Of a stretch of 64,000 nucleotides of DNA, positions 45,949 through 54,624 are shown piece by piece (within the stretch, counting starts at the first letter, position 1; the number at the start of each line of letters is the position of its first letter). Position numbers and translations under genes: made by a program. The DNA comes from Verrucomicrobiota bacterium (GTDB lineage Bacteria > Verrucomicrobiota > Verrucomicrobiia > Limisphaerales > JACRJZ01): NCBI GenBank assembly GCA_016219875.1, contig JACRJZ010000054.1, positions 1 through 64,000 of the forward strand, read 5' to 3'. The notes below the pieces were generated by a model, which worked only from the letters and a program-made list of their open reading frames with translations, ran no database searches and was not told where the DNA came from.

Positions 45949-46063
45949 GTAGCGCAGGCTTTCCGGCCTGCGGGGCGTGCGAGCGATTCGGACATCCGCG
46001 TTGTGGCGGACGGCCTGCCGACAAGAATGTCGGCGAGACGGCAGGCTGGAAAGCCTGCGCTAC
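45949..46063. repeat. Family B-like hairpin string
   Basis: Starts GTAGCGCAGGCTTTCCGGCC and ends GGAAAGCCTGCGCTAC. Internal hairpins (CAGGCTTTCCGGCCTG, CCGACAAGAATGTCGG, CAGGCTGGAAAGCCTG) differ in sequence from those at 14080 but remain paired. It starts 15 nt after the sulfatase stop codon. Confidence 0.8.
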
Positions 46064-46171
46064 GGCGGTGGTGTCCGGTTGCGCCCCCTTCTGCCGGGCT
46101 GGAAGCCGCGGCCCACGGCAGGCAGGATGCCCGCCGCTACGAAGTGGCCGCGAAGCCGTTCGGCAGACGCC

Positions 46172-47176
46172 TTACTTCAGTTCCAGGTCCGCTGGCTTGA
46201 CACCTTTGGTGTGCTTGCCGAAACCGAAATAGAGCGGCTTGTATTCGCCCACGTAGTCCACGTTCGCCTTGGCAGGGATCTTGTCGCCGAGGCCCAGCGT
46301 CCAGTAGCAGGCGTTGACGAGCAAGCGGCGCAGACCCTCGCTTTCGAGATCGACGGCGGCACCCATCGTCGTGGTGACGATCTTCGAGGTCTTGCCTTTC
46401 TCGCCGGTGTATTCGCGCGTCCAGACGAGCGGCATCATCGGGTTGTTCTTGGGGCCGTCGAGCGAAGGATCGGTCGGCTTCATGCCGGTGAGCACTTGGC
46501 CCCAGACAAGCACCTGGGCGTCCTGGCCCAGGTGGCTGACGGTGTACACATCGGTCGGCCCCCAGATGTCGGTGGCGCCGCGGAGCACGGGGTGATTTTT
46601 GAATTCGTCGTTGACCACGCCGCGCGTGCTCTCCTTGCCGTGCGAGCCGTGGTGGTTCACCCACGTTTCGCCCAGCACTTGCTGGCCGAAGCCGCCGGGC
46701 CATTCCCGGCTGTTGAAGGAGTACTTCGCGTACGGGCTCTGCTTGTTCTTCGCGTAGTTGAAGGAATGCGTTGCGGTGCGCAGGGCGATGATCGGCTTGC
46801 CGGAGTTCACGTAATCGACGAAGTGCTTCATCTGCTCATCGGGCAGTTCGCGGAAGCGGAGGTTCACCACGCACAGGTCCGCCGAGGCGAGCACCTCCAG
46901 GCCGGGAATGTTGGTGGTGACGGTCGGCGTGATGGTGGCGTCGGCGGGATTGATGGCGAAGAGCACCGTGCATTTGAATCCGTGCCGCACCGCGAGAATC
47001 TTGGCTAGCATCGGCCCCGCTTCCTCCGAGCGATACTCTTCGTCGCCGGTCAGGAAGACAATGTGCTTGCCGACGCCGGCGCCGGCTTGGCCTTCATAGA
47101 CGACCCAGTCTTTGGCCGGCGCCGGGCTGAAGGCGGCGAGTTGGAATGCGAGAGTCACGAGCGCGAGATGTTTCAT
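46172..47176 (-). CDS. Exported ThuA-domain protein (second copy)
   Basis: 334 aa with a signal peptide (LALVTLAFQLAAFSPAPA). ThuA fold signatures: KHIVFLTGDEEYRSEEAGPM at the start, ASADLCVVNLRFRELPDEQM, FVDYVNSGKPIIALRTATHS, VLGETWVNHHGSHGKESTRG, and PLVWTREYTGEKGKTSKIVT near the end. It belongs to a different ThuA subgroup from the protein at 33384. It is convergent with the sulfatase gene. Probably acts on a periplasmic sugar or glycan fragment; the reaction is not established for this subgroup. Confidence 0.9.
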   Translation of the reverse strand: MKHLALVTLAFQLAAFSPAPAKDWVVYEGQAGAGVGKHIVFLTGDEEYRSEEAGPMLAKILAVRHGFKCTVLFAINPADATITPTVTTNIPGLEVLASADLCVVNLRFRELPDEQMKHFVDYVNSGKPIIALRTATHSFNYAKNKQSPYAKYSFNSREWPGGFGQQVLGETWVNHHGSHGKESTRGVVNDEFKNHPVLRGATDIWGPTDVYTVSHLGQDAQVLVWGQVLTGMKPTDPSLDGPKNNPMMPLVWTREYTGEKGKTSKIVTTTMGAAVDLESEGLRRLLVNACYWTLGLGDKIPAKANVDYVGEYKPLYFGFGKHTKGVKPADLELK

Positions 47177-47279
47177 GGGTGTTCAGACGGTTATGTTTTC
47201 GGCGGCATTCATAGCCGGGGATGGCGCGTCCGACAACGGCAATCCACACTCCTCCTCCTTACCGAGATTCGGGCTGGTT

Positions 47280-47349
47280 GGTGGGGCTAGCGTACGCGCG
47301 AGCCGATGATCCAGGCAGGCAGGCGGCTCGCGAGTACGCTCGCCCCACC
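47280..47349. repeat. Inverted repeat, family H
   Basis: GTGGGGCTAGCGTACGCGCG plus AGCC (47281-47304) faces GGCTCGCGAGTACGCTCGCC (47325-47344). It lies between two minus-strand genes. Nothing else is recognised in 47177-47410. Confidence 0.7.
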
Positions 47350-47410
47350 AAGCTGGTCTTCAGCCGCAAGTGATGTCCTGGTGCGTACCACGAAGGATCG
47401 AGGAAGCCGC

Positions 47411-48589
47411 TCAGAACCGATGCACCAGCTTCTCGATGAGCCAGGAGCTTTCCCGCATGGCTTGTTCGCTGAAGGGGCCAAACCATTCCGCCACTTTGTG
47501 AAACTGGGCGATGAACTCGGCTTTGTCCCCCTTTTCCACCAACGCCAGGTTCTCATTCAGGGACCGGATGTAGTCCTTCAGCAGCGCGCGCCGCTCCGGG
47601 TTGGCGAAGATGATCTCCGCATAAAGGGTGGGGTTCTGCGCAAACAACCGGCCCACCATGCCCATCTCCAAGCGGTAGATCGGGCTGGACAATTCGAGCG
47701 TACGCGGGATGGAGACGCGCCGGCTGTGCAGAAACTGCCCGAAGGCGAACGTCGCAAAGTGCCGCACCGCCTGCACGAGGCCCATGATCTCGTCATGCTC
47801 CGCCGCGGGCGTCTCGACCAGCACGCTGCCCCACAGCGTCAGTTGTTCCAACAGCCAGGCGCAGGCGCCGTCGTCGCGCCCCGGACTGACGACGACGATT
47901 TGCTTGTCCAACGTGACGGTGCTGGGACCGAAGAGCGGATGCAGGCCCACGACCGGACCGGGGTGGGCGTGCAGCATGGCGGCCAGCGGTTCGCGCTTGA
48001 GACTCGTGATGTCGGCCAGCACGCAGTCCTTCGGGAGAAACGGGCCGAGTTGCAGGGCCACCGCCGGCGTCAAGTCGATGGGCACGGCCAGCAAGGCAAG
48101 ATCAATGCCCGTCGTCAGTTCCGGCGCTTGCGGCCAGTCCTCGCGGTCGAGAATCCGCACTTCGTAATCAGACTGAGTGAGCCAGCGCGCCAGGAACGTG
48201 CCCATGTTGCCGCGCCCGCCGACGATCAGCACCTTCGCGCCGGGCCGCACGCTGCGCCGGCTCAGGGTGTCGAGTTGTTTTGCGCGGGAGTAGCGCATCA
48301 TGGTGCGGAAGATGTCTTCCACGAAGTCGGGGTCCAAGCCCGCGTTCACCGCCTGCGCTCGGCGGGCGGAAATCAGGTTCTCCTCGCGCGCGGGGTGATA
48401 CAGCGGCAAGTCGTGCTGCTGCTTGATCTCCGCGACCTCCTGGACAACCCGGCGCCGCCGCGCCAGCAACTCGACAACCTGCTGGTCGATCTGGTCAATC
48501 TGTTCGCGCAACGGATCCAAGGCGGCGGGTTTGCTGCCCGCTGCTTCACGGCCGTCGGGATCGTGTTCGGCTTTGCGTGGTTGGCTCAT
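47411..48589 (-). CDS. tyrA: Bifunctional chorismate mutase / prephenate dehydrogenase (T-protein)
   Basis: 392 aa. Residues about 26-115 are an AroQ-type chorismate mutase (LDPLREQIDQIDQQVVELLA, RRVVQEVAEIKQQ, YHPAREENLI). Residues about 125-392 are the NAD-dependent prephenate dehydrogenase: VLIVGGRGNMGTFLARWL, then DLALLAVPIDLTPAVALQ, LADITSLKREPLAAML, VVGLHPLFGPSTVTLDKQIV. Together they convert chorismate via prephenate to 4-hydroxyphenylpyruvate for tyrosine synthesis. The fusion order matches enterobacterial TyrA. It is divergent from the polysaccharide operon across a 228-bp gap. Confidence 0.95.
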   Translation of the reverse strand: MSQPRKAEHDPDGREAAGSKPAALDPLREQIDQIDQQVVELLARRRRVVQEVAEIKQQHDLPLYHPAREENLISARRAQAVNAGLDPDFVEDIFRTMMRYSRAKQLDTLSRRSVRPGAKVLIVGGRGNMGTFLARWLTQSDYEVRILDREDWPQAPELTTGIDLALLAVPIDLTPAVALQLGPFLPKDCVLADITSLKREPLAAMLHAHPGPVVGLHPLFGPSTVTLDKQIVVVSPGRDDGACAWLLEQLTLWGSVLVETPAAEHDEIMGLVQAVRHFATFAFGQFLHSRRVSIPRTLELSSPIYRLEMGMVGRLFAQNPTLYAEIIFANPERRALLKDYIRSLNENLALVEKGDKAEFIAQFHKVAEWFGPFSEQAMRESSWLIEKLVHRF

Positions 48590-48817
48590 AGCGAAAACGT
48601 CTCGGCACTGTGGCAGGGAATCCCCCTTGTAGCCAGCTTTCGTGTCGCAAGGTCATGCCCGCCACTGCCGATGCTTGACGCAAGAAGAAGGCGCCGATTA
48701 AATCGGCCTGCCGCGGCAGGTTGGCCGCCACGCGCGGTGAGGCTATCAAGATTTCCGCGCCATGCGCGGCGAGTGGCTGGCGCGCGTCAGACCCGGCACG
48801 ACCACAAACCACAAAGC

Positions 48818-49339
48818 ATGACGAGACATTGGCAGCGAATTGAATCGCTGGTGAGCGGCTCAATGGAGGTTCCAGGCCTGCCGGGGGTGAGGCTGGATAC
48901 CATTCCGGTTTTCCCTGATCCGCGCGGGACTTTGCACGAGTTGTTCCGGGTCGATGAAGTTCCGCCCGGTTTCCAGCCGCTCATGGCCTGCTCCTCTTGG
49001 TCGCATTCGGGCGTGGTTCGGGGACCGCATCAGCACGTGCAGCAAGACGATTATTTCACTTTCGCCGGACCCTCGGACTTTCTGGTGGCGCTGTGGGACG
49101 CGCGGCCCGGCGCCGCTGGCGCGGATCGAGGCTGGCTCATCGAGGCTGGCCAGACTCATCCGCTTCACATCTACGTCCCGCGCGGTGTGGTGCATGGCTA
49201 CAAGAACGTCGGCTCCGTTTCCGGCCTGGTGGTGACAGTCACCAGTCTGCTCTACCGCGGCTGGGGCCGCCGCGATCCGGTGGATGAAATCCGGCACGAA
49301 CTGGACCCGAAAGTGCCTTACGTGTTTCCCGAAGTATGA
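48818..49339 (+). CDS. dTDP-4-dehydrorhamnose 3,5-epimerase-like (RmlC-like) protein
   Basis: 173 aa from ATG 48818 (MTRHWQRIESLVSGSM); MEVPG at 48863 is an alternative start. A cupin with the RmlC pattern: PDPRGTLHELFRVDEVP, the SGVVRGPHQHVQQDDYF region corresponding to the catalytic-histidine loop (RGxH), IYVPRGVVHGYKNV, and a C-terminal PVDEIRHELDPKVPYVF. Shorter and more divergent than standard RmlC, so it may act on a related NDP-keto sugar. It opens the polysaccharide operon and overlaps the next gene by 4 nt (ATGA). Confidence 0.82.
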   Translation: MTRHWQRIESLVSGSMEVPGLPGVRLDTIPVFPDPRGTLHELFRVDEVPPGFQPLMACSSWSHSGVVRGPHQHVQQDDYFTFAGPSDFLVALWDARPGAAGADRGWLIEAGQTHPLHIYVPRGVVHGYKNVGSVSGLVVTVTSLLYRGWGRRDPVDEIRHELDPKVPYVFPEV

Positions 49340-50574
49340 TCCGCGAACGAAATCACTGCCGCGCCTGCGGCTCGAACAACCTGGCCCTGGTGCTGGACCT
49401 CGGCAAAACCGCACTGGCCAATGACTTCCTTCTCCCGGAAGAATCAGGCCAGTATTCGGTCTTCCTGCCGCTACGGCTGTGCGTCTGCCAGGATTGTTCG
49501 CTGGCCCAGCTTGCGGACACGGTCGATCCGGAAGTGTTGTATTCGCATTATGCCTACGTCACTTCGACCTCGCGGACGATGGACGCCCATCTGACCGAGC
49601 AGTGCCACCATTTGTTGAGCCAGCTTCACCTTTCGCGCCCGGCCCGCGTGCTGGAGATCGCAAGCAACACCGGGATTTATCTCAAGAAATTCCAACAGCA
49701 GGACTGTGAGGTGCTGGGCGTGGAGCCGGCCAGAAACATCGGCGCACTGGCGGTGGCCGACGGCGTGCCCACGCGCGCGGAGTTCTTCAACGCCCGGACC
49801 GCGCGCAACATCCGCGAGGAATGGGGCGCAGCCGATTTGATCCTGGGCCGGCACGTGTTTGCGCACATCGATGATTTACGCGACTTGCTCGCGGGCCTGG
49901 AGACCGTGGCGCAGCCTGGGGCGCTGATCGCGTTCGAAGTGCCTTACTTGGTGGACTTCTTCAAAGGCGTCCAGTTCGACACGATTTATCACGAGCACCT
50001 CTCCTATGTGTCGGTCCGGTCGCTGGAGGCGCTGCTCCAGACCACGCCCTTCCGGTTGCAGCGCGTGGATGATTATCCGATTCACGGCGGATCGATTTTG
50101 TTCCAGTTCCGCTTCCGCAACGCCGAAGCGCCCGTCCACTCCAGCGTGCCGGAGGCCCTGCAAACCGAAGCGCAGATGCAATTGGCCAACCCAAAATCCT
50201 GGGCGCCTTTCGTGCAACAGGTCCGCCACATCCAGACGGAATTGCCCGCGCTCGTCCGCCGTCTCAAGGGCCAGGGCCGGCGGGTCATCGGCTACGGCGC
50301 TTCCGCGAAAGGCAACACTTTGCTCAACACCTGTGGCCTGACAGTGCGCGATCTGGACTACATCATCGACAACACGCCGTTCAAACAGAACAAAGTCGCC
50401 CCTGGCTCGTGGATTCCGATCCGTCCGCCGGAGTGGTTGCTCAAGGACCGCCCAGACTACTCGCTCATCCTGGCTTGGAACTTCGCCCGCGAAATCATGT
50501 CGCGGGAAGAGGAGTACCAACAGGCTGGCGGGAAGTTCATTCTGCCGATTCCCGAGCCGAAGATCATGGAGTGA
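49336..50574 (+). CDS. SAM-dependent NDP-sugar C-methyltransferase
   Basis: 412 aa with the three-part layout of TylC3/NovU-type enzymes: an N-terminal zinc-binding segment (HCRACGSNNLALVLDLGKTA, then CVCQDCSLAQL), a central SAM domain (RVLEIASNTGIYLKKFQQQD and ADLILGRHVFAHIDDLRD), and the C-terminal C-methyltransferase domain (RVIGYGASAKGNTLLNTCGL, LDYIIDNTPFKQNKVAPGS). It transfers a methyl group to a carbon of a nucleotide-linked deoxysugar. Translationally coupled to the RmlC-like gene and 51 nt before rmlD, indicating synthesis of a branched or methylated deoxysugar for the polysaccharide. Confidence 0.93.
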   Translation: MIRERNHCRACGSNNLALVLDLGKTALANDFLLPEESGQYSVFLPLRLCVCQDCSLAQLADTVDPEVLYSHYAYVTSTSRTMDAHLTEQCHHLLSQLHLSRPARVLEIASNTGIYLKKFQQQDCEVLGVEPARNIGALAVADGVPTRAEFFNARTARNIREEWGAADLILGRHVFAHIDDLRDLLAGLETVAQPGALIAFEVPYLVDFFKGVQFDTIYHEHLSYVSVRSLEALLQTTPFRLQRVDDYPIHGGSILFQFRFRNAEAPVHSSVPEALQTEAQMQLANPKSWAPFVQQVRHIQTELPALVRRLKGQGRRVIGYGASAKGNTLLNTCGLTVRDLDYIIDNTPFKQNKVAPGSWIPIRPPEWLLKDRPDYSLILAWNFAREIMSREEEYQQAGGKFILPIPEPKIME

Positions 50575-50625
50575 TCCGCAGCGAGCACCACCCAGCCAAG
50601 ACCGCATCGCTTGACGCCATCCATC

Positions 50626-51507
50626 ATGTCGCAACCCCGGATTCTCCTCATCGGTCAGAACGGCCAGGTTGGCTGGGAACTGCGCCGCATGCTGGCGACG
50701 CTCGGGGCTTTGGTGTCAGTCGATTTCCCCGAGGTGGACCTCGCGGACGGCGCTTCGCTGCGCAAGTGGGTTCGCGACACCGCGCCCCAGATTGTTGTCA
50801 ATGCCGCCGCCTACACCGCCGTAGATCAGGCCGAGTCCGAACCGGACCTCGCGATGAAGATTAATGGCGTTGCGCCAGGGGTGTTGGCCGAAGAGGCGAA
50901 GCGGCTCGGCGCGCTGCTGGTGCATTACTCGACGGACGTGGTCTTCGATGGAACCAAGAATGCGCCCTACCTGGAAGACGACGCCCCCAATCCGATCAGC
51001 GCCTACGGGCGCTCCAAGCTGGCAGGAGATCGAGCCGTCCAGGCCGTGGGTGGGCTTCATCTCATCTTCCGGCTCTGCTGGGTGTATGGCGCACGCGGAC
51101 AGAACTTCATGCTCGCCATGCTGCGACTGGCGCGGGAGCGGGAAAAACTGCGCGTGGTGAAGGACCAAGTTGGCACCCCCACCTGGTGCCGGCTGATCGC
51201 TGAAGCCACCGGTTCGGCCTTGAGGCAGGTTTTGGAAACAGGCGATCTCGGCGCGTTCAATGGCACGTATCACCTCAGTGCGTCCGGGGCCACCAGCAAG
51301 CATGGTTTTGCCGAAGCGATCATCCGCCTGATGCCGGCCTCGACCCGGAAATGCCGGAAGATCGAGGCCATCACCACCGCCGAGTATCCTTTGCCCGCGG
51401 CCCGATCACCGCACTCGGTCCTGTGTTGTGACAAACTGGAAGACACCTTCGGGCTGCGCCTGCCCGATTGGGAAGAGAGCCTGAAACTCGTCATGGAGGA
51501 ACTTTGA
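50626..51507 (+). CDS. rmlD: dTDP-4-dehydrorhamnose reductase (RmlD/RfbD)
   Basis: 293 aa from ATG 50626 (MSQPRILLIGQNGQVGWELR; an in-frame start 5 codons earlier is possible). An extended short-chain dehydrogenase with the GxxGxxG nucleotide-binding motif at IGQNGQVG, AAAYTAVDQAE, the STDVVFDG and SAYGRSKLAGD motifs containing the catalytic Ser/Tyr/Lys, and LCWVYGARGQNFMLAMLRLA. It reduces a 4-keto sugar using NAD(P)H. RmlA and RmlB are not in the window. Near the RmlC-like epimerase it suggests rhamnose or a related 6-deoxysugar. Confidence 0.93.
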   Translation: MSQPRILLIGQNGQVGWELRRMLATLGALVSVDFPEVDLADGASLRKWVRDTAPQIVVNAAAYTAVDQAESEPDLAMKINGVAPGVLAEEAKRLGALLVHYSTDVVFDGTKNAPYLEDDAPNPISAYGRSKLAGDRAVQAVGGLHLIFRLCWVYGARGQNFMLAMLRLAREREKLRVVKDQVGTPTWCRLIAEATGSALRQVLETGDLGAFNGTYHLSASGATSKHGFAEAIIRLMPASTRKCRKIEAITTAEYPLPAARSPHSVLCCDKLEDTFGLRLPDWEESLKLVMEEL

Positions 51508-51626
51508 AACTGTGTTTCTCCGGCCTCGGCAGGGTGTCTCCACCGAGGGTTTCCACAAGCAGCCTTTGCCCCCCCCACGCAACTTTGCCCTGTTCACCTC
51601 CAGACGGCTTGAGTTAAATCCGACCC

Positions 51627-52499
51627 GTGAAAATCAGTGGATTCACTTTCATTCGCAACGGCAATGCCCTCGGCTACCCGTTTGTGCCGGCTATTCGTTC
51701 GCTGCTGCCGTTGTGCGATGAGGTCATCGTGAACGTACCGCGCTCCACGGATGGCACGCTGGACTCCGTGAGGGCCATCCGCGATCCCAAAATCCGCATC
51801 ATCGAATCCGACTGGGACGAGCGCGAAAAAACCGGCGACCCGATCATGCGCCGGCACACCGACCTCGCGTTGGACCAATGCACCGGCGACTGGTGCGTGT
51901 ACATCCAAGGCGACGAAGTGCTGCACGAAGAGAGCATCCCCGCCATGCGCGCCAGCATGGAGCGCGAGCTGGACAATCCGCGGGTGCAAGCCCTGCTGGT
52001 GAACTATACGCATTTCTACGGCAGCTTCTGGACGGAGGTGTATTCGTTCGGGTGGTACTACCAGGAGGTGCGGGTGGTCCGGCGCGACCCGAAAATTCGG
52101 GCCTGCGGCGGCGCACAGGGATTCCGGGCGGACGGCCAGAAGCTTTGGGTCAAAAACTCCGGGGGACGCTACTTCCATTACGGCTATGCGTTGGAACCCA
52201 ACCAGGCGCGGGTCAAGATCGGCAACCTGGCGGACGTGTACGGCAACAAACAGGGCGTTCAGGATCTAGCGCAACGGCCGGCGCGGTTTTACGACAACGA
52301 CCAAAAGGTCAAACGGTTTACCGGCACACACCCCGCCGCGATGAGCGACCTCGCCGCCCAGGCTACCTGGACCTACGTTTCGCGCAACCCGCTCATCCGC
52401 TTCCGCCGGGAGTATTTCTGGGAAGACATCGCGCTCCTCGTCAAACGCTGCACCGGCCTCACGCTGGGGGTGCATCGGAACTACCGGCTGCTGAAGTGA
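51627..52499 (+). CDS. Glycosyltransferase-like protein (GT2 fold)
   Basis: 290 aa from a GTG start at 51627. The N-terminus KISGFTFIRNGNALGYPFVP and CDEVIVNVPRSTDGTLDSVR resemble GT2 nucleotide-sugar binding; the acidic metal site reads CVYIQGDEVLHEESI. Aromatic segments (NYTHFYGSFWTEVYSFGWYY) probably shape the acceptor site. This subfamily often accompanies LPS or exopolysaccharide genes. Acceptor and donor are unknown. It lies 119 nt after rmlD in the same direction. Confidence 0.85.
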   Translation: MKISGFTFIRNGNALGYPFVPAIRSLLPLCDEVIVNVPRSTDGTLDSVRAIRDPKIRIIESDWDEREKTGDPIMRRHTDLALDQCTGDWCVYIQGDEVLHEESIPAMRASMERELDNPRVQALLVNYTHFYGSFWTEVYSFGWYYQEVRVVRRDPKIRACGGAQGFRADGQKLWVKNSGGRYFHYGYALEPNQARVKIGNLADVYGNKQGVQDLAQRPARFYDNDQKVKRFTGTHPAAMSDLAAQATWTYVSRNPLIRFRREYFWEDIALLVKRCTGLTLGVHRNYRLLK

Positions 52500-52822
52500 G
52501 CGCGCCTACCGTCTTCTGGCGAATGAGCGAAAGGTCCCGCTGTGACTGCGCGCTCTTGTCCAGGCGTCACAGCGGTGCATTCCGCTGGCAATACGGGCCG
52601 CCCGTAGGACAGCGCGTCCCGCCTGTCTCACTCTTCATTTCCCTCAGCCACTAGCTGTGGCCAGCGAATGCGATGGGGGAACCGGAGCGGACTTTTCAGC
52701 TCGCGGAGAACAGTGCAGGCGGAGAGCCCTGTCCTACGGCATGGACACATCTCAGCGTTGACAACGGGCGGCGTTGCGGGATGTTCACCGTCGGCCAGCG
52801 AACCGACACCAGCGTGCCGACC
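52500..52822. other. Gene-free stretch inside the polysaccharide operon
   Basis: 323 bp holding the family D-like repeat at 52602-52739. No gene is supported; an upstream extension of the following glycosyltransferase frame translates repeat sequence. Confidence 0.5.
52602..52739. repeat. Inverted repeat, family D-like
   Basis: CCGTAGGACAGCGCGTCCCG at the left faces CCCTGTCCTACGG at the right end. It shares the GTAGGACAG/CTGTCCTAC ends with the unit at 24991-25121. Confidence 0.7.
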
Positions 52823-53764
52823 ATGTCCGTTACACAAGACAGTTCCAAGCCGGCGCCACGGTACTGCTTCATCGTAGTCTCGTACAACACCCTTTCTCTC
52901 ACGCGCGCAGCCCTGGCTTCCATCCGCCAACATGCCGCCGGTTTTCCGCATGAAGTGATCGTCGCGGACAACGGTTCCTCCGACGGGAGCGCATCCACGC
53001 TTCCGCAGGAATTCCCTCAAGCACAAGTGCTGGCCCTTGGGCAGAACTATGGCTTCGCTGGCGCAACCAACCGCGCGACTCGCCTGGCTTGCGCGCCCTG
53101 GCTGGTCATGTTCAACTCCGATGCCGAGTTGCTCCCGGAGACCATGTCCAACGTCGAAGACTTGTTGGCCCGTCATCCCAACATCGACATTCTTGGCGGG
53201 CAATTACTGAACAGCAACGGCTCGCTCCAGCGTTCCGTCGCGATCGAGCGGTCGCCGCGCAGGTTTGAACAGCAGCACCAGGACATTGAATTGGTGGAAG
53301 TGGACGGCATTGTGGGCGCCTTTATGGTCATCCGCCACGACCTCTGGCGCCGGCTCGAAGGGATGGACGATGGTTTTTTCCTCTACTACGAGGAAACCGA
53401 TTTTTGCTGGCGGGCGCGCCAACTGGGCAAGACCGTCCACTGGAGCCCGCGCATCCGCGTGCTGCATCATCGTGGCCGCAGCACGGGCCAGGTCAGCCTG
53501 CGCGCCAAGGTCGAGTTCTGCCGCAGCCACGACCGCTTCAGCCGCAAACATCTCCTTCCGCTGCGTTATTGGGTGTTCCGAGTGACGAATCTCGCCAGCC
53601 TAGCCTTCAACACCGCTGGCAACCTGTTTCTGTGCGGGCTGACGTTGGGACTTCACCCCAAGATCCGCAGCCGCTTGCGCTGGTATTCGCACTTGTTGAA
53701 CTGGAGATGGCGCGGTTGTCCGGCAGAATGGGGGCTGACGACCCAGGGGCGTCCCGGCCAATGA
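52823..53764 (+). CDS. GT2-family glycosyltransferase (rhamnosyltransferase-like)
   Basis: 313 aa from ATG 52823 (MSVTQDSSK), chosen because the frame upstream is translated repeat. GT-A fold: FIVVSYNTLSLTRAALASIR, HEVIVADNGSSDGS, the LALGQNYGFAGATNRA segment, PWLVMFNSDAELLP supplying the DxD-type metal site, and FFLYYEETDFCWRARQLG with the catalytic-base region. This pattern matches WbbL-type rhamnosyltransferases that extend lipid-linked polysaccharide. A hydrophobic C-terminal segment (LASLAFNTAGNLFLCGL) may associate with the membrane. Confidence 0.9.
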   Translation: MSVTQDSSKPAPRYCFIVVSYNTLSLTRAALASIRQHAAGFPHEVIVADNGSSDGSASTLPQEFPQAQVLALGQNYGFAGATNRATRLACAPWLVMFNSDAELLPETMSNVEDLLARHPNIDILGGQLLNSNGSLQRSVAIERSPRRFEQQHQDIELVEVDGIVGAFMVIRHDLWRRLEGMDDGFFLYYEETDFCWRARQLGKTVHWSPRIRVLHHRGRSTGQVSLRAKVEFCRSHDRFSRKHLLPLRYWVFRVTNLASLAFNTAGNLFLCGLTLGLHPKIRSRLRWYSHLLNWRWRGCPAEWGLTTQGRPGQ

Positions 53765-53838
53765 ATTCAGGGGCTGGCTTTCTTCCCGGTTTTCCGCTTT
53801 GACCTGTTTCGCCGCGCCGTGCCAAGCTGGCCGCGACG

Positions 53839-54624
53839 ATGACGAACCCGACCCCGCAGGTCACAGTCTATACGCTGACGTTCAATGAAGCCCGCCAGAT
53901 TCGCGACGTACTGGAGAGCATCAAGTGGGCGGACGAGATCATTCTGGTCGATTCGTTCAGCACCGACGGGACGGTCGAGATCGCCCGTGAATACGGGGCC
54001 CGCATCCTGAGCGAAAAGTTCCACGGCTTTGGCGCGCTGCGGAACAAGGCGCTCGCCGCCGCCAAGTTCGACTGGATCGTGAGCATCGATGCGGACGAAC
54101 GGAGCACTCCCGAATTCGCCGCCGAAGTGCGCCAGACCGTGGCCGCGCCATCACACCCGGCTTACTTCGTCCCGCGTCGAAACTACTTCCTGGACCGGCC
54201 CATTCGCTTTTGCGGCATGTATCCCGATTACCGGCAGCCGCAGGTCTTCGACCGCCGGCGATTTCGCTACCGGGCCGAGTTGGTTCATGAAGGTTTCGAC
54301 TGTGACGGCCAGGTGGGCCACTTCAACCATCCCATCGACCAGCATCCGTTGCCGACGCTCTCGGTGGTTATGGCCAAGACCGAGCGCTACACCTCGCTTA
54401 TGGCGCAACGCTACTACGAAGCGGGGCGCCGCGCCGGGCTGGCGCAAATGGCGTTCAATCCGCCGGCGGCCTTCCTCAAGAAATACCTGCTTCAGCAAGG
54501 TTTCCGTGAAGGGATGCATGGCTTCCTTTTCGCCTCGCTCCACGGTTGGTACACATTTCTGAAGTACGCCAAGCTGTGGGAATACCAACGGCATCCGCCG
54601 CCCGCCCCCGCTCCACATGGTTGA
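53839..54624 (+). CDS. GT2-family glycosyltransferase, WaaE/KdtX-like
   Basis: 261 aa. VTVYTLTFNEARQIRDVLES, DEIILVDSFSTDGTVEIARE, FHGFGALRNKALAAAKFDWI and SIDADERSTPEFAAEV are the conserved stretches of the WaaE/KdtX family of LPS core glucosyltransferases, with DADE as the metal site. The C-terminal part (AAFLKKYLLQQGFREGMHGF) is also typical. It probably adds a hexose to a core or repeat-unit acceptor at the inner face of the membrane. It overlaps the next gene by 8 nt, so the two are translationally coupled. Confidence 0.92.
   Translation: MTNPTPQVTVYTLTFNEARQIRDVLESIKWADEIILVDSFSTDGTVEIAREYGARILSEKFHGFGALRNKALAAAKFDWIVSIDADERSTPEFAAEVRQTVAAPSHPAYFVPRRNYFLDRPIRFCGMYPDYRQPQVFDRRRFRYRAELVHEGFDCDGQVGHFNHPIDQHPLPTLSVVMAKTERYTSLMAQRYYEAGRRAGLAQMAFNPPAAFLKKYLLQQGFREGMHGFLFASLHGWYTFLKYAKLWEYQRHPPPAPAPHG

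Noticed and set aside
47306..48817. Upstream extension of the RmlC-like frame across the tyrA gene
   Set aside because: The extension is antisense to tyrA. The cupin homology starts after 48818.
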